39,898 nt of DNA from DATEHQ01 sp035279525 (GTDB lineage: Bacteria; Chloroflexota; Dormibacteria; Dormibacterales; Dormibacteraceae), in assembly GCA_035279525.1 (NCBI GenBank), contig DATEHQ010000016.1, positions 1-39,898 on the forward strand, given 5' to 3'. The position numbers were made by a program, and so were the translations under genes. The notes beneath the pieces were generated by a model that saw only the letters and a program-made list of their open reading frames with translations, was not told the DNA's origin and ran no database searches. This document shows, piece by piece, positions 1 to 7,268 of the stretch; positions within the stretch are counted from its first letter, which is position 1; each line of letters opens with the position of its first letter.

Positions 1-789
1 GTGCTGGCGACGGGCATCGTGCGCGAGGACAGGGTCCGCGTGTTCGTCGACGTGGGCACCAACGGCGAGATCGTGCTGGGGAGCGCTCAGCGCGCCCTGG
101 CCACGGCCGCCCCCGCGGGACCGGCCTTCGAGGGCAGCCAGATTCGATGCGGCATGCGCGCGACCGACGGCGCCATCGAGGGCGTGCAGCTCGGCGACCG
201 CGTCGAGCTCCAGGTCATCGGCGGCGACGTGCGGGCCGAGGGCATCTGCGGATCCGGCCTGGTCGACGTCGTGGCGCAGATGCTGCTCTGCGGGCTCCTC
301 GACCATTCCGGGCGCATGAAGTCCGCCGGCGACGTGCCGCATCACCCGCTCCGCGAGCGGTTGATCGACGTCGACGGCATGCGCGCCTTCCTGCTGGCGG
401 ACGGGGTCTACCTGACTCAGCGCGACGTCCGCGAGCTTCAGTTCGCCAAGGGATCGATCGCGACCGGGATCAAGGTCCTGATGGACATCCTCGGCGTCGA
501 GACGACGGACCTCGATGAGGTGATGCTCGGAGGGTCGTTCGGGTCGTACCTCAACCCGGAGAGCTCGAAGATCATCGGTCTGGTGCCGCCTGTGGATGTC
601 GACCGCATCATCGCCGTGGGCAACTCGGCGGGCGAGGGGGCGAAGATCGCACTGCTTTCCTATCGCGAGCGGCAGGTCGCATTCGAGCTGCCTTCGCGCA
701 TCGAGTACGTCGAGCTTTCGGGACGGACGGACTTCAACGACTCGTTCGTGTCGGTGCTCGCTTTCCCGGTGCTGGAGCAGGTGGGATGA
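1..789 (+). CDS. Corrinoid activation protein, ASKHA/RACo C-terminal domain (5' truncated by window)
   Basis: The reading frame is open from the first base, so the true start lies outside the window. The 262 visible residues match the ASKHA ATPase domain (DUF4445, RACo C-terminal) of proteins that reductively reactivate oxidised Co(II) corrinoid proteins. Visible family motifs are a phosphate-binding VDVGTNGEI near residue 17, GPAFEG...CGMRA near 41-53, an ICGSGLVDV loop near 82, and GGSFGSYL near 177. The missing upstream part normally carries a 2Fe-2S ferredoxin domain and a linker. The stop overlaps the next start as ATGA (786-789), so the two are probably translationally coupled. The neighbouring MttB-family gene supports a role in corrinoid methyl transfer. 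Family assignment is secure; the partner corrinoid protein is not in view. Confidence 0.88.
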   Translation: MLATGIVREDRVRVFVDVGTNGEIVLGSAQRALATAAPAGPAFEGSQIRCGMRATDGAIEGVQLGDRVELQVIGGDVRAEGICGSGLVDVVAQMLLCGLLDHSGRMKSAGDVPHHPLRERLIDVDGMRAFLLADGVYLTQRDVRELQFAKGSIATGIKVLMDILGVETTDLDEVMLGGSFGSYLNPESSKIIGLVPPVDVDRIIAVGNSAGEGAKIALLSYRERQVAFELPSRIEYVELSGRTDFNDSFVSVLAFPVLEQVG

Positions 790-1373
790 AGAAGACCGCG
801 CTCGTCATGTGCGGCGCGCTCGGACGCGAGGTCAAGGAGATCGTCGACCGCCGCGGTTGGAACGTCGACCTGTATGGGGTGTCGGCGCTGCTGCACCTGT
901 ATCCATCGCGGATCGTCGACGAGCTACGAGAAAAGCTGCACGCGCTGCGACCGAACTACGAAACGCTGGTGGTCGTGTATGGGGACTGCGGCACGACCGG
1001 AAAGCTAGAACCGCTGCTGGAGGAGGTGGGCGCTGTTCGCCTGCGCGGCCCGCACTGTTACGAGATGTTCGCCGGGGAGGAGCTATTCGCGCGCGTCGCG
1101 GAGGAGCGGCCCGGCACCTTCTTCCTGACCGACTGGCTCGTGCGCAACTTCGACCGGGCCGTGATGCGCGGCCTTGGCCTGGACGCCCATCCGGAATTGA
1201 AATCGATGCTCTTCGGTAACTACCAGGGGGTGCTGTATCTGCGTCAGGCGCCAAACGCACGACTGGCCGAAAGGGCGGAGCGAATCGCGGAGTACCTGGG
1301 GCTGCCGCTCGAGATCGTCGACGTCGGCCTGGGGGAGCTTGAAGACCGCCTCGCGGAGCTGGTCGAGGCATAG
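786..1373 (+). CDS. DUF1638 family protein
   Basis: A 195-residue cytoplasmic protein recognised as DUF1638, a family of unproven function that often sits beside corrinoid methyltransferase genes. Cysteines stand at about 9, 68 (YGDCGTTG) and 91 (GPHCYEMFAG); the last two motifs are the family's hallmark and could bind a metal or a corrinoid, which is inference. The ATG overlaps the upstream stop by four bases and the TAG stop shares its last base with the next GTG start, so the gene lies inside a tight operon with the reactivation ATPase. No signal peptide or membrane segment is visible. Confidence 0.85.
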   Translation: MKKTALVMCGALGREVKEIVDRRGWNVDLYGVSALLHLYPSRIVDELREKLHALRPNYETLVVVYGDCGTTGKLEPLLEEVGAVRLRGPHCYEMFAGEELFARVAEERPGTFFLTDWLVRNFDRAVMRGLGLDAHPELKSMLFGNYQGVLYLRQAPNARLAERAERIAEYLGLPLEIVDVGLGELEDRLAELVEA

Positions 1374-1660
1374 TGGCCAGCTACCAGGTCATGTACTGGA
1401 AGCACATTCCTTCGCAGGTCAAGGCCTGGGAGGGTCAGGCGGAGGTCAAGCGCATGCTGCCCGACTACTTCCAGGCGGCGATCGACGCTTACGCCATGAA
1501 GGACGGTTCGACCGAGATGGATGCATACCTCGACGGCTGGCACTGGGGAGGGGTGGAGGAGCGCGCAGGAGCGCCGCACGAAGTCGTCGCGGCGGTGATC
1601 GACGAGATCACCGGCGCCAACCCGCGCTCGCGATTGATGAACCCGGAGCCCGCCGGATGA
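1373..1660 (+). CDS. 'Virulence factor' domain protein (PF13769-like), corrinoid-cassette associated
   Basis: A small 95-residue protein starting at a GTG that shares one base with the preceding TAG. It resembles the short 'virulence factor' domain family (PF13769), whose name is historical. In environmental bacteria such proteins occur next to trimethylamine/betaine-type methyltransferases. Visible features are the N-terminal YQVMYWKHIPSQVKAW segment and an aromatic WHWGG patch near residue 60. No catalytic motif is recognised. It overlaps the DinB start as ATGA (1657-1660). Its function is unknown; an accessory role in the methyltransferase system is inferred from position only. Confidence 0.7.
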   Translation: MASYQVMYWKHIPSQVKAWEGQAEVKRMLPDYFQAAIDAYAMKDGSTEMDAYLDGWHWGGVEERAGAPHEVVAAVIDEITGANPRSRLMNPEPAG

Positions 1661-2103
1661 CGGAAACCATCCTCGACGAGCTGACGTCCAGCCAGTCGCT
1701 CGTCATAGCCATGACTCGCGTCATCGTGGACGACCAGACAGTGCGCGTCGGCGCGTGGACGCTGCGCGACATCGCGGCCCATCTCGCGACCACCGAAAGG
1801 GAATGCTTCGAGCCGCGGGTCCGAGCCATGGCCGAAGGCCGGCGACCGAGCTTCGACTGGTACTCCAACGACGAGCGCGACTTCGACGGCGTCGCGCTCG
1901 AGAGCGCCCTGACCGAATGGACCGCCACGCGCGAGCGGCTGATCGCCTACGTGCGGGGTCTGACGGCCGGTGAGCGCCAGGGGATCGGGGTGCACACCAC
2001 CTATGGCGAGATCAGCGTGGACGACTACCTGCAGATCGCGCTGGAGCACGACCACGATCACCTCGGCGCGCTGGAGCGGCTCGCCGGGGAGCTCGCGCGC
2101 TAG
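1657..2103 (+). CDS. DinB/maleylpyruvate isomerase-like four-helix protein
   Basis: A 148-residue protein of the DinB-like superfamily, whose members form a four-helix bundle with a histidine metal site and often act as thiol-dependent transferases or isomerases. Visible are an early DIAAHLATTERE helix and a C-terminal ALEHDHDHLGALERL helix carrying three histidines, the usual position of the metal ligands. The start is fixed by an ATGA overlap with the preceding gene. The 3' end overlaps the convergent cyclodeaminase-like frame by about 92 bases (2012-2103). Substrate unknown. Confidence 0.8.
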   Translation: MTETILDELTSSQSLVIAMTRVIVDDQTVRVGAWTLRDIAAHLATTERECFEPRVRAMAEGRRPSFDWYSNDERDFDGVALESALTEWTATRERLIAYVRGLTAGERQGIGVHTTYGEISVDDYLQIALEHDHDHLGALERLAGELAR

Positions 2104-2563
2104 AGGCGCGAGCCGGCGCGTCGTCTCCATCCGCCAGGTTGACCTCGACGAGCATCGCCGCAGTCTCGGCGGCGGCGTGCGCCAGCATCGCCGCAGCGAC
2201 GGCGTCGGCCCGAAGCCGGGGATTGCCGTGCGCCGCGAGCCGGCCGGCCAGCTCGACCACAGCTCCCGCCGCGCCGACGATCTCGAGGGGGACCTCGACG
2301 GTGCGCCGGCGCGCGGCCTCGACGTCCCGCCCGGAGCGCACGGCCGCCACGTACGCGAGGTAGGCGTTGAGGTCGTGCTCCACGAGCTCCTCCGCGCTCA
2401 GCCTCAGCCGGTGCGCCTCGGCCTGCGCCGACTCGGCGTCCGCCCACTGCTTCACCGACAGCCGCGCCGCCTTCTCCAGCAGCGCAGCCGAGGCCGCCAC
2501 CACGGCGGCGGCCGCCGATCCGCTCGCCGGCGCCGGTTCTTTGGATGCGATCGCGTCGAGCAA
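2012..2563 (-). CDS. Cyclodeaminase/cyclohydrolase family protein (FTCD C-terminal-like)
   Basis: About 150 N-terminal residues resemble the formiminotransferase-cyclodeaminase / methenyl-THF cyclohydrolase (FTCD_C) family: an N-terminal SKEPAPASGSAAAA glycine/alanine turn, long alanine-rich helices, and a GNP...DAVAAAMLAHAAAE segment. Such enzymes interconvert formimino- or methenyl- and formyl-tetrahydrofolate, which fits a cassette feeding C1 units to folate. No ATG is available near the N-terminus; the TTG at 2563, 14 bases after the mttB stop, or CTG at 2572 are candidates. The last ~30 residues are Arg/Ala/Pro-rich and antisense to the DinB gene, so the natural C-terminus may be degenerate. 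Moderately sure of the family. Confidence 0.72.
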   Translation of the reverse strand: MLDAIASKEPAPASGSAAAAVVAASAALLEKAARLSVKQWADAESAQAEAHRLRLSAEELVEHDLNAYLAYVAAVRSGRDVEAARRRTVEVPLEIVGAAGAVVELAGRLAAHGNPRLRADAVAAAMLAHAAAETAAMLVEVNLADGDDAPARASSARAPRRAAPARRGDRGRAPARSAGSRPR

Positions 2564-2576
2564 TCGCCCCAGGCGG

Positions 2577-4025
2577 TCAGTCGTGACCGATCTCCTGCTT
2601 GCGCTTCGCGATGAACTCCGTCAGCTGCTCGTCGACGCCCGGGTCGATTCCCGGGTCGGGATACTCCGCCAGCAGCTGCTTCCACTTCTCTGCGGCCACG
2701 ACTTCCGCGGGGCGCGACCCGAAGCGCTGCCAGCGGTCGTAGTTCTCGGTCGACGAGATCCACGGCCGGTAGAACCCCGTGCGGTAATGCCGCATGGTGT
2801 GCTCGGCACCAAGAAAATGGCCGCCGGGCCCGACCTCGCGCAGCGCGTCCATGGCCAGGCCTTCGTCATCGACGGGAAGGCCGTGCCCGAGGATCCACTC
2901 GAACATCCGCAGCATCTCGACGTCGATGACGAACTTCTCATACGACGCGAGCAGCGCCGACTCGAGCCAGCCGGCGGCGTGGAGGACGAAGTTCACGCGG
3001 CCGAGGATGGTCGGCCACATGCACATCATCGATTCGTAGGCGGCCTGGGCGTCCGGCGCCTTGGACGAGGTCAGCGCCCCGCCGCCGCGGAACGGAAGGT
3101 TGTAGTGCCGCGCCATCTGGGCGCTGGCGAGGATGCCCATCGCCGACTCGGGGGTGCCGAACGCAGGGCTGCCCGACTGCATGTCGGTGTTGGTGAGGAA
3201 CGAGCCGTAGACGCTTGGCGTGCCGGGCCGGATGAGCTGCACCAGCGCGATCCCGGCGAGCGCCTCGGCGGTCTGCTGCGCCACGGTCCCGGCGAGGCCC
3301 ATGGGCGACATCGCGCCCGCCATCAAGAACGGGGTCACGATGACCGGCTGGCCCGCCTCCGAGTACTCGAGCAGCGCCCCGAGCATCCGGTCGTCGTAGC
3401 GGAGCGGGCTGTTGACGTTGATCAGGCTGATGATCGCCGGCGTCCGCTCGATCTTTTCCCGCCCGCCGAAAAGGATCGAGGCCAGCTCGATCGTGTCCCG
3501 AGCGTTCTCCGAGGAGATGACGCTGCCCATGAAGGGTTTGTCGGTCCACCGGATGTGGGAATAGACCATGTCGAGGTGGCGCGTGCCGAGGGGAAGGTCC
3601 TCCGGCTCGACCGTCGTACCGCCCGCGCAGTGAATCTGCTCGATGGCCTGGGCCATCTTGTCGAAGTTGTTGAAGTCCTCGATGGTCGCTCCGCGCCGCC
3701 CCCTTTCCAGATCGGTGATGAAAGGCGGCCCGTAGACCGGCGCCGTCACGACGTGGTCTCCGCCCAGGATCACCGAGCGCTTTTCGTTCCGGGCCTGGAG
3801 CTCAAAGGTGGCGGGAGTCTTCCTCACCTGCTCGAGCACGAACTCGCGGTCGAACCGGACCCGGTTCTCCTCCACCTTCATCCCGGCCTGCGCGAAGAGC
3901 TGCCGGGCCCTCTCATGCAGGAAGTCGACCCCGATCTCCTCCAGGATCGTCATCGCCTGCTGGTGGATCGTCTCGACCGCCTCGCCGGAGAGCAGGTCGT
4001 AGGGCTTGAGGGGGTTCTTCCACAC
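2577..4025 (-). CDS. Trimethylamine methyltransferase (MttB) superfamily, non-pyrrolysine
   Basis: A full-length 482-residue MttB-superfamily TIM barrel. These enzymes move a methyl group from a quaternary or tertiary amine (for example glycine betaine in MtgB) to Co(I) of a corrinoid protein. Recognisable are the N-terminal EEIGVDFLHERARQLF helix, an ARNEKRSVILGGD strand, SPMGLAG, and SGSPAFGTPESAM followed by LPFRGGG. The frame contains no in-frame TAG, so it is not the pyrrolysine-dependent trimethylamine enzyme. The start is a GTG without a clear Shine-Dalgarno sequence. The cyclodeaminase-like gene follows within about 15 bases. The cognate corrinoid protein and methyl-THF transferase are not in the window. 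Substrate is unresolved; betaine-like compounds are the default inference. Confidence 0.88.
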   Translation of the reverse strand: MWKNPLKPYDLLSGEAVETIHQQAMTILEEIGVDFLHERARQLFAQAGMKVEENRVRFDREFVLEQVRKTPATFELQARNEKRSVILGGDHVVTAPVYGPPFITDLERGRRGATIEDFNNFDKMAQAIEQIHCAGGTTVEPEDLPLGTRHLDMVYSHIRWTDKPFMGSVISSENARDTIELASILFGGREKIERTPAIISLINVNSPLRYDDRMLGALLEYSEAGQPVIVTPFLMAGAMSPMGLAGTVAQQTAEALAGIALVQLIRPGTPSVYGSFLTNTDMQSGSPAFGTPESAMGILASAQMARHYNLPFRGGGALTSSKAPDAQAAYESMMCMWPTILGRVNFVLHAAGWLESALLASYEKFVIDVEMLRMFEWILGHGLPVDDEGLAMDALREVGPGGHFLGAEHTMRHYRTGFYRPWISSTENYDRWQRFGSRPAEVVAAEKWKQLLAEYPDPGIDPGVDEQLTEFIAKRKQEIGHD

Positions 4026-4038
4026 GCCGGTCTAAATC

Positions 4039-4065
4039 TTGATTCATCGGGGGGTGTGCTAACGT
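4039..4065 (+). promoter_or_regulatory. Candidate promoter for the helicase gene
   Basis: In the 137-base divergent gap between the mttB-family gene and the helicase, TTGATT (4039-4044) and TAACGT (4060-4065) resemble -35 and -10 boxes with a short 15-base spacer. The transcript would begin near 4072 and carry a leader of about 90 bases. Weak match; inference only. Confidence 0.25.
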
Positions 4066-4088
4066 AGGCACTACCCGTTGGGGTGCTT

Positions 4089-4103
4089 GGTCCCGCTGGG
4101 ACC
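4089..4103. other. Perfect short hairpin in the divergent leader region
   Basis: GGTCCC-GCT-GGGACC is a perfect 6-bp stem with a 3-base loop. It lies in the 5' leader of either divergent gene. It is followed on + by CTCTTAA rather than a T run, so it is not a convincing terminator. A larger conserved riboswitch fold was not recognised around it. Confidence 0.45.
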
Positions 4104-4168
4104 CTCTTAACTGACTTGATCTCCCTTCCACGTCTCACCCGTAATCGCTGGGGCCGCCGCATTTGAGC

Positions 4169-6631
4169 ATGCCCAATCCGGGGGATGTCCTTCCGCTCTG
4201 GAATCCAGAGATCCCCGGCGAGGAAATCCAGTCCGGCCGCCTTGGCATTCGCGTGCGTCCGGGCACGCCCGCCGCGGCCAAGGTGCTGGCCCTGGAGGCC
4301 GCCGGCGGCGCGGAGCTGCTGCGCCAGGTGCTGGAGGAGCAGCGGATCATCGACGGCATCTACACCCTCGTCAAGCCGGACAAGCCGCTCGAGTTCATGG
4401 GCCAGGTCAGCACCACCCTCCTGACGGGCAAGCTGGGCCGGACCCCGATGGGACTCGCCCTGGAGATCACCGATTGGCAGGACCTCGACGGCGAGTTCGA
4501 GATGGAGAAGAACCGCCTGCGCCTGCGCTACCAGGAGCTGCACGTGGTCGAGGAGTGGGACGGCGACCTGGAGGGCTTCACAGCCTGGCAGCTGCGCGAG
4601 CAGGCGAAGACGCTGCCCATCCTCGACTCGACGATGCGGTTCATCGAGCACCTGCGCGACTACCGCGAGAAGCTGGCCGAGGCCGCCGTCCGGCGCTACG
4701 AGGCGACCGAGCAGTGGATGGAGTGCCCCAAGTGCGAGACGGAGGTGCCCACATCCAACGGCATCCACTGCCCCGAATGCGGCGAGGACATGCGCGGTGG
4801 CGAGTACGTGCGAGCCGTCCTCCACCTGGTCGACGACGCCGACGGCAGGATCTACCGCGGCATCGACTCGCTCACCGTCCGCTCGGCGGGCTTCCCCGAG
4901 TACCGGGGCATGTCGCTGGACCGGATCCAGGGCTCCAACCTTTGGGTCAGCTTCCGCCGCTACGACCCCCTCCCCGACGAGGGCATCGTGTTGCCGACGG
5001 CCAGCGTGGAGATGTTCGAGGCGCAGCGCTCGGTCATCCGCCAGCTCCAGATCGGCAGCCCGCGCAGCGGCGCGCTGGCCGCCGAGCTGGCGGACACCGG
5101 CTGGCTCGGCAGCCCGCCTCGGGTTCCGCTGGACGGCAAGAAGGCGCATCACCTCCCCGATCCCAACGAGGAGCAGGCTGAAGCGGTGGCCCGCGTGATG
5201 GGCATGCGCCCGGGCCAGCTCTACCTGATCCAGGGACCCCCCGGCACCGGCAAGACGACGGCCATCGTGGAGTCGATCCGCCGCATCCTCGGGCGCAACC
5301 CGCAGGCGTCGATCCTCCTGTCCTCGCATTCGAACGACGCCGTCGACACCGGCCAGGAGCGCCTGCTCGGCTTCTCGCACGTCCGCCAGGCCCGCATCGC
5401 GGAGCCGGGCAAGGTGCCGCGCCGGCTGCGGCCGACCCTGGTCGAGGGCGACGACCTCGAGCCGTACAACCTGGTCGCCGGCACCTGCAACCGCCTCGCC
5501 ATCGACTCGAGACTGCGCTTCAAGGTGTTCGACTGGCTGATCCTCGACGAGGCCAACAAAGTGCGCGCCAACGAAGCCCTGGCTTTGATGCCGCTGGCCA
5601 AGCGCTGGGTGATGATCGGCGACCTGAACCAGCTGCCGCCAGTGATGGAAGAGGCGGCCTCGACCTTCAAGATCGAGACGCAGCTGGACGAGCTCGTCCG
5701 CGACGACAGCTTCTACGGCTGGATCTGGGACAAAGTGCCGGCCGGCTCGCGGATCATGCTGCCGCGCCAGTACCGCATGCGCGAGCCCATCGGCCGAGTC
5801 GTGTCAGACCTCTTCTATGGGGGCAAGCTGATACACGAGGCTCCACACCCGCGGATGCCGCTGCCGTGGCCGTTCGACCGCGAGCTGGTCTGGGTCGACA
5901 CCGGCGCTCAGGACGAGTACCGCGACGCGCAGCGCTCGGTGGCCAACGAGTTCGAGGTGGCGCTGTGCAAGGACATCACGTCGATCATCAGGCGGCGCGT
6001 GCGGAAGGCGAAGCTCGCCGTGATCGCGATGTACAACTCGCAGGTCAACCGGCTGCAGTCGGCGCTCAAGGGCATAGTGCCTCCCGACGACATCGAATCG
6101 GTCGACGCGTTCGAGGGACGCGAGTCAGACGGTGTCATCCTCTCGCTCGTGCGCTCCAACGACCGCGCGGCCATCGGCTTCCTCAACGACCCCAACCGGG
6201 TCAACGTCGCCATCTCCAGGGCGAAGAAGCTGCTGGTCATCGTCGGCGACTCCAAGACCGTGATCGGTGGCGCCCCCGAGCTCTTCGGACCGCTGTTCGA
6301 GCACGCCAAGGAGGAGGGCCTCGTGGCGGGGGTCGGCGCGGTGGTCACCGCGTGCCAGCGTGTCGGCATCCGCTCGCAGGTGCAGCGCCTTTCCAGGCCC
6401 CACCGAGGCGACCGCAGGTCCCGGCGCAGGAGGCGCGGACAGCGCATGCCGGCCGACGCCGCCGTCAACGGCGAAGCCGCTGTCGCGACGAATGGCGCCG
6501 AGCCGATGCAAGACGACATCGAGGGCCACGTCGAAGACCACGCCGGCACCGCCACCAACGGATCATCGGTCCACGAGACCGCACACGAGCCCGAGCCCGC
6601 TCCGCTCGAAACACCGACCGAGAACGAGTAG
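4169..6631 (+). CDS. SF1 (UPF1/DNA2-like) helicase with internal zinc ribbon
   Basis: An 820-residue superfamily 1 helicase (AAA_11/AAA_12 type). Numbered from the ATG, Walker A GPPGTGKTT is near 356, motif II DEAN near 460, GDLNQLPP (motif III) shortly after, and motif VI NVAISRAKK near 679. These predict ATP-driven unwinding or translocation on nucleic acid. A four-cysteine zinc ribbon (CPKC...CPEC, about 186-204) precedes the motor and could contact nucleic acid. The tail is strongly basic (~residues 735-760) and then acidic and probably disordered. A TTG at 4163 is an alternative start. Closest family use is RNA/DNA processing; no nuclease motif was seen. No operon partner is evident except the HIT gene 25 bases downstream. 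Confidence 0.87.
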   Translation: MPNPGDVLPLWNPEIPGEEIQSGRLGIRVRPGTPAAAKVLALEAAGGAELLRQVLEEQRIIDGIYTLVKPDKPLEFMGQVSTTLLTGKLGRTPMGLALEITDWQDLDGEFEMEKNRLRLRYQELHVVEEWDGDLEGFTAWQLREQAKTLPILDSTMRFIEHLRDYREKLAEAAVRRYEATEQWMECPKCETEVPTSNGIHCPECGEDMRGGEYVRAVLHLVDDADGRIYRGIDSLTVRSAGFPEYRGMSLDRIQGSNLWVSFRRYDPLPDEGIVLPTASVEMFEAQRSVIRQLQIGSPRSGALAAELADTGWLGSPPRVPLDGKKAHHLPDPNEEQAEAVARVMGMRPGQLYLIQGPPGTGKTTAIVESIRRILGRNPQASILLSSHSNDAVDTGQERLLGFSHVRQARIAEPGKVPRRLRPTLVEGDDLEPYNLVAGTCNRLAIDSRLRFKVFDWLILDEANKVRANEALALMPLAKRWVMIGDLNQLPPVMEEAASTFKIETQLDELVRDDSFYGWIWDKVPAGSRIMLPRQYRMREPIGRVVSDLFYGGKLIHEAPHPRMPLPWPFDRELVWVDTGAQDEYRDAQRSVANEFEVALCKDITSIIRRRVRKAKLAVIAMYNSQVNRLQSALKGIVPPDDIESVDAFEGRESDGVILSLVRSNDRAAIGFLNDPNRVNVAISRAKKLLVIVGDSKTVIGGAPELFGPLFEHAKEEGLVAGVGAVVTACQRVGIRSQVQRLSRPHRGDRRSRRRRRGQRMPADAAVNGEAAVATNGAEPMQDDIEGHVEDHAGTATNGSSVHETAHEPEPAPLETPTENE

Positions 6632-6656
6632 CGCCGTTTAAGCTTCGTCCTGGCTA

Positions 6657-7079
6657 ATGGCCGGCGACTGCGTGTTCTGCGCGATCATCCGCGGCGAATC
6701 ACCCGCGAGCTTCACGTATGAGGACGACACGGTCGTGGCCTTCATGGACGTTCAACCGATCACGCAGGGCCACATGCTCGTCGTGCCGCGACAGCACGGG
6801 ATGCTGATGAACGACGTGGACGAGACGGCCGCCATGCGAACGTTTCGAGTCGCGCGCAAGCTCGCCGGGGTGGCGCGGCAGACGCTGGGAGCAAGCGGCG
6901 TCAACCTTCTGGTCATGGACGGCGAGGCGGCCTTTCAGGACGTGCCCCATTTCCATGTCCACGTGATCCCCCGCTACGCCAAGGACGGGTTCGGCCTCAC
7001 CTTCCCCCCGACGTACGAAAAGCCTCCCGCCCGGGCGCAGCTCGACGCGGTCGCTGCGCACCTTCGCATCGGCGCCTAG
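6657..7079 (+). CDS. HIT family hydrolase
   Basis: A complete 140-residue histidine-triad protein. The HFHVHVIPRY motif places the triad at H98, H100 and H102, with H102 aligned to the nucleophile region of nucleotide hydrolases such as Ap4A hydrolase or AMP-lysine hydrolase (Hint-like). A CVFC pair at residues 5-8 matches the zinc site of many HIT proteins, with the histidine at 47 as a possible further ligand. The last 29 codons (6992-7079) are duplicated about 100 bases downstream. The stop is followed at once by a hairpin copied from the neighbouring lipoprotein gene. Confidence 0.92.
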   Translation: MAGDCVFCAIIRGESPASFTYEDDTVVAFMDVQPITQGHMLVVPRQHGMLMNDVDETAAMRTFRVARKLAGVARQTLGASGVNLLVMDGEAAFQDVPHFHVHVIPRYAKDGFGLTFPPTYEKPPARAQLDAVAAHLRIGA

Positions 7080-7115
7080 CCAGGCGCCCTGGCCCCGAAC
7101 GCGGCCAGGGTGACG
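7080..7115. repeat. Copy of an internal segment of the downstream lipoprotein gene, forming a hairpin
   Basis: The 36 bases 7080-7115 match 7368-7403 (inside the minus-strand lipoprotein gene) with a single mismatch. In the coding copy the segment encodes VTLAAFVARAPG; here it is noncoding and starts right after the HIT stop. It folds as CCCTGGCC / GGCCAGGG, an 8-bp stem with an 8-base loop. Confidence 0.88.
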
Positions 7116-7127
7116 GCGGAGCAGGTC

Positions 7128-7164
7128 TTCCCCGCCTGGCGGGGAAGTACCGGCCGAAGGCCGG
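7128..7164. repeat. Double palindrome (REP-like)
   Basis: Two adjacent perfect inverted repeats: TTCCCCGCC/GGCGGGGAA (7128-7146, 1-base centre) and CCGGCC-GAA-GGCCGG (7150-7164). They lie inside the spacer between the duplicated HIT ends. Paired GC-rich palindromes of this style are typical of dispersed extragenic repeats; only one copy is in this window. Confidence 0.6.
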
Positions 7165-7180
7165 GGATGGGGCCATGGTG

Positions 7181-7268
7181 CGGCCTCACCTTCCCTCCGA
7201 CGTACGAAGAGCCTCCCGCCCGGGTGCAGCTCGACGCGGTCGCTGCGCACCTTTGCATCGGGGCCTAG
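7181..7268 (+). pseudogene. Orphan fragment of HIT C-terminus
   Basis: This downstream copy keeps the HIT reading frame and stop but has no HIT motif or start. Relative to the parent it carries Lys to Glu, Ala to Val and Arg to Cys changes. It overlaps the 3' end of the minus-strand lipoprotein gene by four bases. It is best read as a dead remnant of a local duplication. Confidence 0.8.

Larger units (their letters stand above)
6992..7268 (+). repeat. Direct duplication of the HIT gene 3' end
   Basis: The 88 bases 6992-7079 recur at 7181-7268 with five substitutions (83/88 identical), without gaps, both ending in the same TAG. The two copies are separated by 101 bases carrying palindromes. 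Four of the five differences are transitions. Confidence 0.93.

Noticed and set aside
2577..4025. Pyrrolysine-encoding TAG in the MttB homologue
   Set aside because: The full-length 482-codon frame has no internal TAG, so it is the non-pyrrolysine type.
4089..4103. Rho-independent terminator
   Set aside because: The hairpin is not followed by a T tract on either strand and lies between divergent genes.
2367..5380. Long open frames antisense to the mttB-family gene and the helicase gene
   Set aside because: Arg/Leu/Asp/His-rich translations with no motifs, typical of antisense GC-rich frames.
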